This document shows, piece by piece, positions 1-7,470 of a stretch of 18,191 nt of DNA. Source of the DNA: Mollicutes bacterium. Lineage in GTDB: Bacteria > Bacillota_I > Bacilli_A > Izemoplasmatales > Izemoplasmataceae. The notes below the pieces were generated by a model, which was not told where the DNA came from, did not search any database, and worked only from the letters and a program-made list of their open reading frames with translations. The stretch lies in assembly GCA_003551405.1 (NCBI GenBank), contig PUMO01000214.1, positions 1-18,191 on the forward strand, given 5' to 3'. Within the stretch, counting starts at the first letter, position 1, and the number at the start of each line of letters is the position of its first letter. Both the position numbers and the translations under genes were made by a program.

Positions 1-1
1 C

Positions 2-280
2 CCGAAAGTTGTGCTTGTTTTGAGTAGTGATACGTGTCCGGATTGTCATTATTTGGACACATTTGCCCAATCTCTAGAGGATACATTCCCCGATATTGCA
101 TTTTACAAAGTGAAACGCAGTGATGTTCCCATGCTTTTTACACATTATGATGTGTATGGCGTACCGTCCATCTTTTATTATTCTAATGGTGTTCTTAAAG
201 ATACATACATAAGTAAAGCGCGCAAAACATTCGCGATGGTGAGCGCATTTATTTTTCAGGCGATCAAGAAAGAGGGATAG
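2..280 (+). CDS. ytpP: Thioredoxin-like protein, YtpP type (5' end missing)
   Basis: Probable cytoplasmic thiol-disulfide protein of the thioredoxin fold; its substrate is unknown. The reading frame is open to the left edge (Pro-Lys-Val-Val precedes the GTG at 11), so the gene starts before the window and GTG 11 is not the true start. Visible parts are a beta strand leading into a CPDC active site, in the TCPDC context of the YtpP group rather than the WCGPC of classical thioredoxin, and the cis-proline loop GVPS about 38 residues later. A final helix ends in charged residues. The stop codon is one base before the sftA start, so the two are surely co-transcribed. In Bacillus subtilis, as I recall it, ytpP lies in the same cluster as the soluble DNA translocase gene, which supports the name. 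The fold is clear; the precise family is inferred from motif and neighbour. Confidence 0.75.
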   Translation, partial: PKVVLVLSSDTCPDCHYLDTFAQSLEDTFPDIAFYKVKRSDVPMLFTHYDVYGVPSIFYYSNGVLKDTYISKARKTFAMVSAFIFQAIKKEG

Positions 281-281
281 C

Positions 282-2474
282 ATGTTCTTTTTCAAACGTA
301 AAAAGAAAATTACACCGCCATATGAACGTACACCCGATGAGGTGGCTTTTCAGGTGTATGAAATTCAAGAAAAAAAAGAAGAAGTCCGCACTGGCTATCA
401 GCGGTCCCGTTTTGTGTCGCCAATTTTCGGTTCCAATGTAAAAGATGAAGTGGTCATTCCGATTCGAACCAAAAATCAGCATAACCTGGATAGCCTTGAC
501 CCTTTTCGCACCCGTCCGCGTCTCAGTAAGGATGAACGCATCAAAAAATATGGTACCGCGTATCCAGAATTTGATCTTGTTCGTGGGAAAAACCTTGATG
601 AGGTTGTCAAAGGCAGTAAAGACAGTAATCTCAAAACCCCATCCAAGATCACCCATGCTGAAATCATTGACAATAATGCAGCCAAGGAACACCCAAATAC
701 GCCTTCCCAAGACACGCATGATGAAAATACAGAAGAAAATACGGCCACAACACACGATTCTTCTGCGCCCGATTCCTTTAAGCGTGATGATACCATGCAA
801 CGGTATGCCTATTTGAAAGAAAAGCACGCAACTAAAAGTACCGAATCTGATGCAGCCGCTGATTTTGAAAACGCATCAGATTCTGAAAATGAATTAAATG
901 CCGACCCTTCACAAAATGCTGAATCTTCTCACCCTACTCTAGAGCAGGGTGAGAAAACGCAGGAACAAACAAAAGATAAAACACCTGAAGCAACCGAACA
1001 AAGCCTCACAGAAAACGGCAACGGAACGAAACAAACGGTTACGGCGTCTGCCGATAAATATAAGAACTATCAATTGCCGCCCCTTGACTTGTTGAAAACC
1101 CCTGAAGAAGAACCGGTTGATCTCAGTGAATCGATTGAAAATCAAACTGCACGCATTAACGAAACATTCAATGAGTTTTCCATCGGTGCGCGCGTGTATA
1201 CGCATACGCAAGGTCCAACCGTTACCCGCTATGAAATCGCGGTGGAAAAAGGGGTTAAGCTCAGTAAGATTACCGGGTTGTCGGATAACTTGAAAATGGC
1301 CCTTGGCGCGAAAGAAATCCGGATTGAAGCCCCCATTCCAGGCAAAAAAACTGTGGGCATTGAAGTGCCAAATGAAACCCCGCAAACCGTACATTTTAGA
1401 AACATTGTCAACCGCTCCATGTTTAAACAGGCTGCGATGCCTTTAACAGTCGCACTCGGCCTTGATATTGACGGCAACCCTGTGTATGCACCAATCAAAT
1501 CGATGCCGCATGGTTTGATTGCAGGTGCTACAGGTAGCGGGAAAAGTGTCTGCATCAATACCGTACTCATGAGTTTGCTTCTAAAATATACCCCAAGCGA
1601 ACTGAAAATGATGCTGATTGACCCTAAAATGGTTGAACTCACCGCTTATGATGGCTTGCCGCATTTGATCAGTCATGTCATCAATGACCCTAAAGCTGCG
1701 ACCGCTGCGCTTAACTGGGTTGTGGATGAAATGGAGCGCAGATTTCAGCTTTTCAGACAGATTTCGGCACGTGACATTGATTCATATAATGAAAAAGTTG
1801 AAGATGCCTCTAAAAAATTACCATATATGGTCATCGTTGTTGATGAACTTGCCGACTTGATGATGGTTGCGTCTCAGTATGTTGAAGATGCCATCATGCG
1901 AATTACGCAAAAGGCACGTGCTTGTGGCATTCATCTGCTCGTTGCGACCCAACGCCCAAGTACCGATGTCATTAAGGGGACCATTAAGTCCAATATTCCA
2001 ACCCGCATTGCCTTTAGTGTGTCTTCTAATGTGGATTCTCAGACAATCATTGACACGCCCGGTGCCGAAAGCTTGCTTGGACGCGGCGATATGCTTTATG
2101 CGCCCAGTGGGCAAACCAAACAACGTCTGCAAGGCGCCTTTGTGTCTGATCAGGACATTGAGGCAGTCACTGAATTCATTCGCGCCCAGGCATCACAAGA
2201 CTATTTGTTCAGCGAAGATTCATTAATGAAAAGCGCCACCAAATCGATTGAAAACGATGATTTGCTTGATGAAGTGGCTCGTTATGTCGTACAAAAACAA
2301 GAAGCATCAATCAACAAGATTTCCAAAACCTTTTCCATCGGTTTCAACCGAGCACAACGCATTGTTGAATCCCTTGAGGCTGCCGGCATTGTAAGCGGCA
2401 ACCTCGGCAGCAAAGCGCGAGAAGTATTGGTTGATGAGGCTGGGTTGGAAAATATTTTGGATGATTTGGGCTGA
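282..2474 (+). CDS. sftA: DNA translocase of the FtsK/SpoIIIE family, SftA-like (soluble)
   Basis: A hexameric ATP-driven motor that moves chromosomal DNA, probably clearing it from the division septum. It has 730 residues. The N-terminus has no membrane segment, unlike FtsK or SpoIIIE (four helices), which points to the soluble SftA (YtpS/YtpT) type. Residues 1-85 include a SPIFG motif at 46-50. Residues about 90-265 are low-complexity Asp/Glu/Ser/Thr/Asn/Gln linker. The motor follows: an alpha/beta domain from about 290, Walker A GATGSGKS at 415-422, Walker B ending in Asp521-Glu522, then the conserved ATQRPS block. Residues 659-720 form the winged-helix gamma domain that reads polar DNA sequences in this family, ending in GSKAREVLV. 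The ATG is preceded by AAAGAGGG at the end of ytpP. Family assignment is certain; SftA versus FtsK rests on the missing membrane part and the ytpP neighbour. Confidence 0.93.
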   Translation: MFFFKRKKKITPPYERTPDEVAFQVYEIQEKKEEVRTGYQRSRFVSPIFGSNVKDEVVIPIRTKNQHNLDSLDPFRTRPRLSKDERIKKYGTAYPEFDLVRGKNLDEVVKGSKDSNLKTPSKITHAEIIDNNAAKEHPNTPSQDTHDENTEENTATTHDSSAPDSFKRDDTMQRYAYLKEKHATKSTESDAAADFENASDSENELNADPSQNAESSHPTLEQGEKTQEQTKDKTPEATEQSLTENGNGTKQTVTASADKYKNYQLPPLDLLKTPEEEPVDLSESIENQTARINETFNEFSIGARVYTHTQGPTVTRYEIAVEKGVKLSKITGLSDNLKMALGAKEIRIEAPIPGKKTVGIEVPNETPQTVHFRNIVNRSMFKQAAMPLTVALGLDIDGNPVYAPIKSMPHGLIAGATGSGKSVCINTVLMSLLLKYTPSELKMMLIDPKMVELTAYDGLPHLISHVINDPKAATAALNWVVDEMERRFQLFRQISARDIDSYNEKVEDASKKLPYMVIVVDELADLMMVASQYVEDAIMRITQKARACGIHLLVATQRPSTDVIKGTIKSNIPTRIAFSVSSNVDSQTIIDTPGAESLLGRGDMLYAPSGQTKQRLQGAFVSDQDIEAVTEFIRAQASQDYLFSEDSLMKSATKSIENDDLLDEVARYVVQKQEASINKISKTFSIGFNRAQRIVESLEAAGIVSGNLGSKAREVLVDEAGLENILDDLG

Positions 2475-2478
2475 TAGC

Positions 2479-3339
2479 ATGAATGACAATTTCTTTAACC
2501 AAACCGAAACAGAAGCAAAGCGTGTCAAAATAAAAAAACGTATGGAGCGCAAAATGCTTTTAGTTTCGATTGCGCTCCTTTTTATCGTTTTATTACCACA
2601 ATTTCGTAGTGAATACATCATGTTTGATATGATTTATGCTACCACGATGCATGATCTTTTTCCCTTTATTACCAATACTTTTTTAGAAACGGTCCCCATT
2701 ATTTATCTTTTTGTTTTGTTGGCTGTTCTTTATCTTATTGGCATGCTGATAACGTTTATTAGAATGCAATTATCGAAAACAAAAGGAACACAAACATTGA
2801 TCAGACGTTATCGCCGTTTTGATTTCGTTGGCTTCTTAGTGTATTTGATGGCGTTTTACATTTTCATCAATGCGTTTTGGTTTTCACTTGCCAACGTGGA
2901 AGGTAGAAGCATGGAACCAACCTTTTATGATGGTGATACCATTGTGATGCGTCATCGCCAAGAGTCGTATGACCGCTTTAAGAATGTGGTGGTGGACCCT
3001 GAATATGAGGCGGCGGACTTTTTCATTAAACGCATCATAGGATTGCCTGGTGAAACCGTTACAATCACAGGTGGCAGTGTTTATATCGATGAAAACGAAC
3101 TGGATGAAAGTGCCTTTATTCCACCGGGCGTAGAAACGTACTGTGAACCAGGTTTTCCCGGAGAACATCTTTACTGTGAATATGAACTGGACCATGACGA
3201 ATATTTCATTATGGGAGACAACCGGCAAGATTCCATGGATAGCCGTTACGGTATTATTGGCGCAGTCAATGAAGAACAAATATATGGAACCGTTGAATTT
3301 CGTGTATTTCCTTTCAGCGGCTTTGGGCAGGTGAACTAA
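2479..3339 (+). CDS. lepB: Signal peptidase I with three predicted membrane segments
   Basis: Membrane serine protease that removes signal peptides from secreted proteins, acting on the outer face of the membrane. It is 286 residues from the ATG four bases after the sftA stop. A start further upstream (2431) would overlap sftA, so I prefer 2479, although its ribosome site is weak. The catalytic dyad is visible: Ser144 in GRSMEPT and Lys184 in FIKRIIGLPGE. The 40-residue spacing is the same as in Bacillus SipS. The late box MGDNRQDSMDSR is also present. Hydrophobic stretches at about 26-42, 72-94 and 114-137, with Lys/Arg-rich segments at 14-25 and 95-113, predict three helices and an external catalytic domain. 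Most Gram-positive paralogues have one helix. Only two cysteines occur, 222 and 233, both on the outer side. The family is certain. Confidence 0.95.
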   Translation: MNDNFFNQTETEAKRVKIKKRMERKMLLVSIALLFIVLLPQFRSEYIMFDMIYATTMHDLFPFITNTFLETVPIIYLFVLLAVLYLIGMLITFIRMQLSKTKGTQTLIRRYRRFDFVGFLVYLMAFYIFINAFWFSLANVEGRSMEPTFYDGDTIVMRHRQESYDRFKNVVVDPEYEAADFFIKRIIGLPGETVTITGGSVYIDENELDESAFIPPGVETYCEPGFPGEHLYCEYELDHDEYFIMGDNRQDSMDSRYGIIGAVNEEQIYGTVEFRVFPFSGFGQVN

Positions 3340-3341
3340 TC

Positions 3342-4202
3342 ATGGCAAAAATCAATTATTATCCGGGTCACATGGCCAAAACCAAACGGCTGATTAAAGA
3401 ACGTCTCAAACATATCGATATTGTTTTTGAACTGGTGGATGCCAGAGCCCCACAAGCTTCAATGAATCCAGAACTCACATCCATTATCAAAAACAAACCG
3501 CGCCTCATTTTATTGAATAAAAGCGATCTTGCGGATTCCCGTGGATTAGCAGCGTGGGAACGTCATTTCAAAAATGCGTCACTTGAAACCTTACAAATTA
3601 ATGCCCTTAGTGGAAAGAACGTCCATCAAATTGTCCCCTTAACGCGAGAAATATTATATGATAAGCTTCAAAAAGAGCGTAAGCGCGGCATCAAGGAACG
3701 TCCCTTTAAAGCGCTTATAGTTGGCATTCCCAATGTTGGCAAATCCACATTGATTAACCGGTTGGTTGATAAACGCGCAACCAAAGTCGGGGATGTTCCT
3801 GGCGTGACAAGGCATCTTCAAACCATCCGTATTCATGACAGCCTTGAGTTACTTGATACACCGGGCATTTTATGGCCGAATCTTGATGATCAATCAACAG
3901 CGCTTAAACTGGCATTACTGGGAACCATTAAGGATAACTTGATTCCCAGTGATGATGTGGTTATTTTCGGTTTTGACATCCTGAAAAAGCACTATAAAAA
4001 AGCGTTTGAAGCCCGCTATGATATCACCATTGATGATTCAGATGAAGCACTGACATTGTTTGAAAAGATTGGGAAACGACGCGGCGCGCTTAAAAAAGGC
4101 AATGAAATTGACTATGATCGAGTGATTGACTTATTTTTATATGATTTCAGACATCACCAGTTTGGCAATGTCATATTGGAATGGCCCAGTAACGATGTAT
4201 AA
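3342..4202 (+). CDS. rbgA: Ribosome biogenesis GTPase RbgA (YlqF)
   Basis: A GTPase needed for late assembly of the 50S ribosomal subunit. It has 286 residues, close to the roughly 280 usual for the family. The start carries the typical NYYPGHMAK block. The GTPase motifs are in circularly permuted order, which is diagnostic: G4 NKSDL at 59-63 comes before G1 GIPNVGKST at 128-136 and G3 DTPG at 172-175. A C-terminal helical region binds rRNA in known members. The ATG lies two bases after the lepB stop. The following rnhB overlaps it by eight bases, and rbgA-rnhB is a conserved pair in Bacillota, with lepB often next to it. No unusual residues were seen. Assignment is secure. Confidence 0.96.
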   Translation: MAKINYYPGHMAKTKRLIKERLKHIDIVFELVDARAPQASMNPELTSIIKNKPRLILLNKSDLADSRGLAAWERHFKNASLETLQINALSGKNVHQIVPLTREILYDKLQKERKRGIKERPFKALIVGIPNVGKSTLINRLVDKRATKVGDVPGVTRHLQTIRIHDSLELLDTPGILWPNLDDQSTALKLALLGTIKDNLIPSDDVVIFGFDILKKHYKKAFEARYDITIDDSDEALTLFEKIGKRRGALKKGNEIDYDRVIDLFLYDFRHHQFGNVILEWPSNDV

Positions 4203-4809
4203 ATATGAAACCCATTATTTAAATAAGGGGTACCATCATATTGCAGGAACGGACGAGGCAGGCAGAGGACCCTTGGCCGGCCCGCTTGTTGTTGCGGCTG
4301 TTATTCTCGATAAGGATGTGGTGATTGAGGGACTTGATGATTCCAAAAAACTGAGTGAATCGGCGCGCACACGTTTGGCAAAAACCATTAAGGCAACCGC
4401 AAAAGATTATGCAATCATCGTCCATAGCGCTAGCAAAGTGGACAGTCTCAACGTATATCAGTCGGCCAAGCAAGCCATGAAAGAGGCTGTTGTTGCTTTA
4501 AAGATTTGTGATTTCGTTCTTAGTGATGCAATGCCATTAACACTTGATATCCCCAGTGAATCCATCATTAAAGGCGATGCACATAGTGCGTCCATCGCAG
4601 CTGCAAGCATTCTTGCTAAGGATCACCGTGATCAAATAATGAAGGCTTTGGCAGGCCGATATCCAGAGTATGGATTTGACAAGCACAAAGGTTACGGGAC
4701 AAACGCGCATCTTGAAGCATTGAAAACACATGGTCCTACCCCGCATCACAGACGAAGTTTTGCGCCTGTGCGAAAAGTGATTGAAAAGCAATTACATTTT
4801 AACATGTAG
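4195..4809 (+). CDS. rnhB: Ribonuclease HII
   Basis: Endonuclease that cuts the RNA strand of RNA-DNA hybrids and starts removal of single ribonucleotides from DNA. The chosen start gives 204 residues, about the size of E. coli RNase HII and shorter than the Bacillus enzyme, which has an N-terminal extension. Catalytic acids are visible: Asp20 and Glu21 in GTDEAGRGPLAGP, an Asp in LSDAMPL, and the last Asp in ASILAKDHRD. The basic stretch KGYGTNAH and the conserved end GPTPHHRRSF are also present. The ATG at 4195 overlaps the rbgA stop (ATGTATAA), suggesting translational coupling. An in-frame ATG at 4126 would lie deep inside rbgA and adds unconserved residues, so I rejected it. Confidence 0.95.
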   Translation: MYKYETHYLNKGYHHIAGTDEAGRGPLAGPLVVAAVILDKDVVIEGLDDSKKLSESARTRLAKTIKATAKDYAIIVHSASKVDSLNVYQSAKQAMKEAVVALKICDFVLSDAMPLTLDIPSESIIKGDAHSASIAAASILAKDHRDQIMKALAGRYPEYGFDKHKGYGTNAHLEALKTHGPTPHHRRSFAPVRKVIEKQLHFNM

Positions 4810-4818
4810 GTGAAAATT

Positions 4819-5376
4819 ATGATTATGACACTCGATGAAATACTAAACACATCGATACACGGAAAAGTCATTGCATTTCCAACCGATACTGTGTATGGCA
4901 TTGGCGCTTTATTGCACGATACTGAAGCCATAGAAAACGTGTATGCGATAAAAAGACGGGAAGTCAAAAAACCGCTTGCCATTCTTTGCGGCAGTATTGA
5001 GGATGTTAAAAATTTGTCTGAAAACTATTCGGATTTTGAATCCTTAGCGAAGGCACATTGGCCTGGAGCACTGACGCTGGTGGTTCAAAAGAGTAATCAA
5101 GTACCTTGTAGCGTCACGCGCGGTCTAAAGACAGTGGGGGTACGTATTCCTGCAGATGAAACCGCGCGGCGTATTTTAAAGACATTTGGTCCAATGGCAG
5201 TGACTTCCTTGAATTTAAGTGGTGAACCACCCATTCATACATTTGAGGCGGCCAAAGCGTATAAAGACCGTGTGGATATTTTGGTAGAAGGTGGCGACTT
5301 GGATGGAATGGCTTCCACAGTGTATGATACACTACAGGGTGTAACCCTCAGACAAGGAAGTATTGTTGTAAAGTGA
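4819..5376 (+). CDS. tsaC: L-threonylcarbamoyladenylate synthase (TsaC/Sua5/YrdC family)
   Basis: Makes threonylcarbamoyl-AMP from threonine, bicarbonate and ATP, the first step of the t6A modification at position 37 of tRNAs reading ANN codons. It has 185 residues and consists of a YrdC domain only. Bacillus YwlC/Sua5 carries an additional C-terminal domain that is missing here, so the protein is closer in size to E. coli TsaC. Visible motifs are PTDTVYGIG, KRREVKKPL, HWPGALTLV, VGVRIPA, SLNLSG and STVYD (usually STIVD). The AGGTGA at 4808-4813 sits five bases before the ATG at 4819, which decides this start over the GTG at 4810 and the ATG at 4825. It ends the first gene run. Its place just before rpiB and atp recalls B. 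subtilis ywlC upstream of ywlF. A YciO-type paralogue with another role cannot be excluded. Confidence 0.88.
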   Translation: MIMTLDEILNTSIHGKVIAFPTDTVYGIGALLHDTEAIENVYAIKRREVKKPLAILCGSIEDVKNLSENYSDFESLAKAHWPGALTLVVQKSNQVPCSVTRGLKTVGVRIPADETARRILKTFGPMAVTSLNLSGEPPIHTFEAAKAYKDRVDILVEGGDLDGMASTVYDTLQGVTLRQGSIVVK

Positions 5377-5401
5377 ACGTTCTACATGGTTTAATGTTGA
5401 G

Positions 5402-5430
5402 TTGTAATTTAGGGGATTTTTCGTTATAAT
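5402..5430 (+). promoter_or_regulatory. Sigma-A-type promoter for rpiB-atp operon
   Basis: TTGTAA (5402-5407, 4 of 6 to TTGACA), a 17-base spacer and a perfect TATAAT (5425-5430) lie in the 99-base gap between tsaC and rpiB. Transcription would start near 5437, leaving a leader of about 39 bases. It ends in the ribosome site AAGAAGGG before the rpiB ATG. I see no terminator between tsaC and this promoter, so some readthrough from upstream is also possible. Confidence 0.75.
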
Positions 5431-5475
5431 GTAGGAAGGTTTTCCATCAATATTCAACAAGAAGGGTGAACAATA

Positions 5476-5907
5476 ATGAGAGTAGCAATAGGTTCCGATC
5501 ATGGCGGTTTTGAACTCAAGGAGAAAATTACGAAACATCTCGAAGACCGCGGCATCGATTTTAAAGATTTTGGCACGTATTTAAACGAAGCATGTGATTA
5601 TAATGATGTCTCAAAGACGGTTGCAGAAAATGTTGCGCAAGGAAATTTTGCGCGCGGCATTTTAATTTGTGGCACCGGCATTGGGACAACGATTCAGGCC
5701 AATAAAGTTAAAGGTATTCGAGCGGCGCTTGTTCACGATGTTTTTACAGCAAAAGCAACGCGTGAACACAATGATTCAAACGTCCTTTCCATGGGCGGAC
5801 GCATCATAGGCGATGAACTCGCCAAAATGATTGTCGATACATGGTTGGACACCGCGTTTTCCCAGGCTGAGCGACATCAACGCCGTATTGATAAACTCGA
5901 ATCCTAA
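5476..5907 (+). CDS. rpiB: Ribose 5-phosphate isomerase B
   Basis: Interconverts ribose 5-phosphate and ribulose 5-phosphate in the pentose phosphate pathway. It is 143 residues, normal for the RpiB/LacAB family. It starts with GSDHGGFELK, has Cys65 in the active-site loop CGTGIG, then ANKVKGIRAAL with the phosphate-binding region, and REHNDSNVLSMGGRII with the catalytic His of the family. After CGTGIG the sequence is TTIQANK, where MSIAANK or similar is more usual. DYND replaces the usual DYP. The ribosome site AAGAAGGG is well spaced before the ATG. It is the first gene after the promoter and is followed, four bases after its stop, by atpZ. In B. subtilis the rpiB-like ywlF also lies upstream of atp. 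A galactose-6-phosphate isomerase subunit is unlikely because LacA and LacB occur as pairs. Confidence 0.93.
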   Translation: MRVAIGSDHGGFELKEKITKHLEDRGIDFKDFGTYLNEACDYNDVSKTVAENVAQGNFARGILICGTGIGTTIQANKVKGIRAALVHDVFTAKATREHNDSNVLSMGGRIIGDELAKMIVDTWLDTAFSQAERHQRRIDKLES

Positions 5908-5910
5908 CCA

Positions 5911-6132
5911 TTGGATAAACGGTTTTTACTGAAACTATTTGCCATTGCATCACATTTTGTCTGGGAAATGCTGGTGGCAGTGCTGATCGGTTTTTTCGTC
6001 GGACGATTTATCGACTCTCTGCTGGACTTTGAGCGTTTCTTTGTCATTATTACGATGGTATTGGGCGCACTTGGCGCAATTGCAAACTTCATGAAGCGGA
6101 TTTACCGGTTAGGAGAGAACTCAGATGAATGA
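5911..6132 (+). CDS. atpZ: AtpZ-like small membrane protein of the ATP synthase operon
   Basis: A 73-residue membrane protein of the AtpZ/AtpI-type family, found at the head of many Bacillota atp operons. Roles in Mg2+ uptake or assembly and stability of the synthase have been proposed for the family. Two hydrophobic helices are visible, about 11-35 and 42-62, the first containing the SHFVWEMLVAVLIG stretch typical of the family. The end is charged. The start is a TTG four bases... beyond the rpiB stop with no clear ribosome site, so translation probably depends on coupling to rpiB. The last codons overlap atpI by eight bases. Assignment rests on size, topology and position; the exact function is not readable from sequence. 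Confidence 0.8.
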   Translation: MDKRFLLKLFAIASHFVWEMLVAVLIGFFVGRFIDSLLDFERFFVIITMVLGALGAIANFMKRIYRLGENSDE

Positions 6133-6493
6133 AGAACCCAATATATTGGTCCGCACATTTGCGGTGGTGTGGCCTTATGTGATTATTGTGTCGTTTTTAG
6201 CATGGTTGATATTTGACCAAGTCACCGCGGTAAGTTTCTTTTTAGGGTCTATCACCAGTGTCATGTTGATGAGTCACAATTACAAAACCACGTTTAACAC
6301 ACTTAATAAAGACCCCGCGCTTTTAAAGCGCCGGGCAATTCAAAACTATATTTTCAGATTTATACTATACGCCATCATCTTAGTGATCGCTTATTACGGT
6401 GAAGGCCTCAGTATGATTCCAACGTTTGTTGGTTTCACGTCGTTTAAAGTCGCGTTAATGATTACAGCAGTCTTATTTCGAGGAAGTGATTAA
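6125..6493 (+). CDS. atpI: ATP synthase protein I
   Basis: A 122-residue membrane protein thought to help assemble the c ring of the ATP synthase; it is not part of the finished enzyme. Four hydrophobic segments are visible, at about 13-32, 34-50, 73-93 and 97-117. A hydrophilic loop with NKDPALLKRRAI lies in the middle. The fourth segment has FVGFTSFKVALM, typical of the AtpI family. A good ribosome site, AGGAGAG, lies about seven bases before the ATG. The gene overlaps atpZ by eight bases, and the atpB ATG follows its stop directly. Sequence conservation in this family is low, so the call relies on topology and on its place between atpZ and atpB. Confidence 0.85.
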   Translation: MNEEPNILVRTFAVVWPYVIIVSFLAWLIFDQVTAVSFFLGSITSVMLMSHNYKTTFNTLNKDPALLKRRAIQNYIFRFILYAIILVIAYYGEGLSMIPTFVGFTSFKVALMITAVLFRGSD

Positions 6494-7138
6494 ATGAGTC
6501 CCAATATGCTTAGTTCACTCATTGTCATTATCATAGCCATGATTGTACTTATACTGCTTGGCAAGAAGGTTGAAAAGCTGGATCCTGCCAAGCCGTTTAA
6601 AGGCCCGATCTTCATAGTAGTGCTTGGTATTGATAAACTAAATGAATTCATAAAAGGGTTTTATGGTGAACACTGGCGAAAATTCACCCCATTGCTTACC
6701 GGGATTTTGATTTACTTGGCTTTTGCGAATGTGGCCTCTTTGATTGGACTGCAAACCCCGCTTTCCAATATAAACATTGCCCTTTCGTTTAGTTTACTTG
6801 CCTTTTTAATCATTCAAGTGTCCGGTCTTTGGATACGCACACCAAAAAACCGGCTGAAAGACCTGGCCAGCCCTTCACCTTTATTATTACCAGTGAACTT
6901 GGTCAGCGAATTATCAACGCCACTGGCCATGGGACTTCGTCTCTTTGGTAATTTACTGAGTGGTGCCGTGATCACTGTGTTATTCTATTCGCTGTTGCCT
7001 TCAGCACTGAGCGTCTTGCCAATCACTGTGATTGCGCATCCAATTTTCAACATTGGCTTTGGTCTTATTCAAGCCTTTGTCTATTTCATGCTTTTGACAA
7101 TTTTCTTGTCAATGGCGATTGAATCATCCGAAGCATAG
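6494..7138 (+). CDS. atpB: ATP synthase Fo subunit a
   Basis: Membrane stator subunit that provides the two ion half-channels next to the c ring. It has 214 residues, a little shorter than most family members (about 220-270). The essential arginine is Arg149 in STPLAMGLRLFGNLLSG. The helix pair around HPIFNIGFGLIQAFVYFMLLTIFLSMAIE is the normal C-terminal end. Hydrophobic segments suggest five helices: near 5-22, 65-90, 93-113, the Arg149 hairpin, and 180-208. The ATG immediately follows the atpI stop; GAGGAAG at its end provides the ribosome site. It is the first of the eight structural genes in the standard order BEFHAGDC. Confidence 0.96.
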   Translation: MSPNMLSSLIVIIIAMIVLILLGKKVEKLDPAKPFKGPIFIVVLGIDKLNEFIKGFYGEHWRKFTPLLTGILIYLAFANVASLIGLQTPLSNINIALSFSLLAFLIIQVSGLWIRTPKNRLKDLASPSPLLLPVNLVSELSTPLAMGLRLFGNLLSGAVITVLFYSLLPSALSVLPITVIAHPIFNIGFGLIQAFVYFMLLTIFLSMAIESSEA

Positions 7139-7441
<303 letters not shown>

Positions 7442-7470
7442 AAATCCACTGCGAGTAGGAGGCATCATTT

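Noticed and set aside
264..827. 187-codon open frame on the - strand opposite sftA
   Set aside because: It is antisense to a well-supported coding region, has no recognisable domain and no ribosome site that I could see. The other - strand open frames in the window were rejected for the same reasons.
2431..2478. Earlier in-frame ATG for lepB
   Set aside because: It lies within the sftA gene and adds 16 residues read from the conserved sftA end in another frame. ATG 2479 just after the sftA stop is the natural start.
4126..4194. Earlier in-frame ATG for rnhB
   Set aside because: It overlaps rbgA by 77 bases and the added residues do not resemble RNase HII.
5397..5402. TTGAGT as an alternative -35 box for the rpiB promoter
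   Set aside because: The spacer to TATAAT would be 22 bases, too long. TTGTAA at 5402 gives exactly 17.
5680..5712. Unusual TTIQANK after the RpiB active-site loop, considered as evidence for a different isomerase
   Set aside because: The active-site Cys, the REHND motif and the single-gene context all fit RpiB. The change lies at a position tolerant of variation.
7094..7112. Perfect inverted repeat TTGACAA-N5-TTGTCAA inside atpB, which also looks like a -35 box
   Set aside because: No -10 box lies 16-18 bases downstream, and the bases encode the conserved LTIFLSM end of subunit a. Probably chance.
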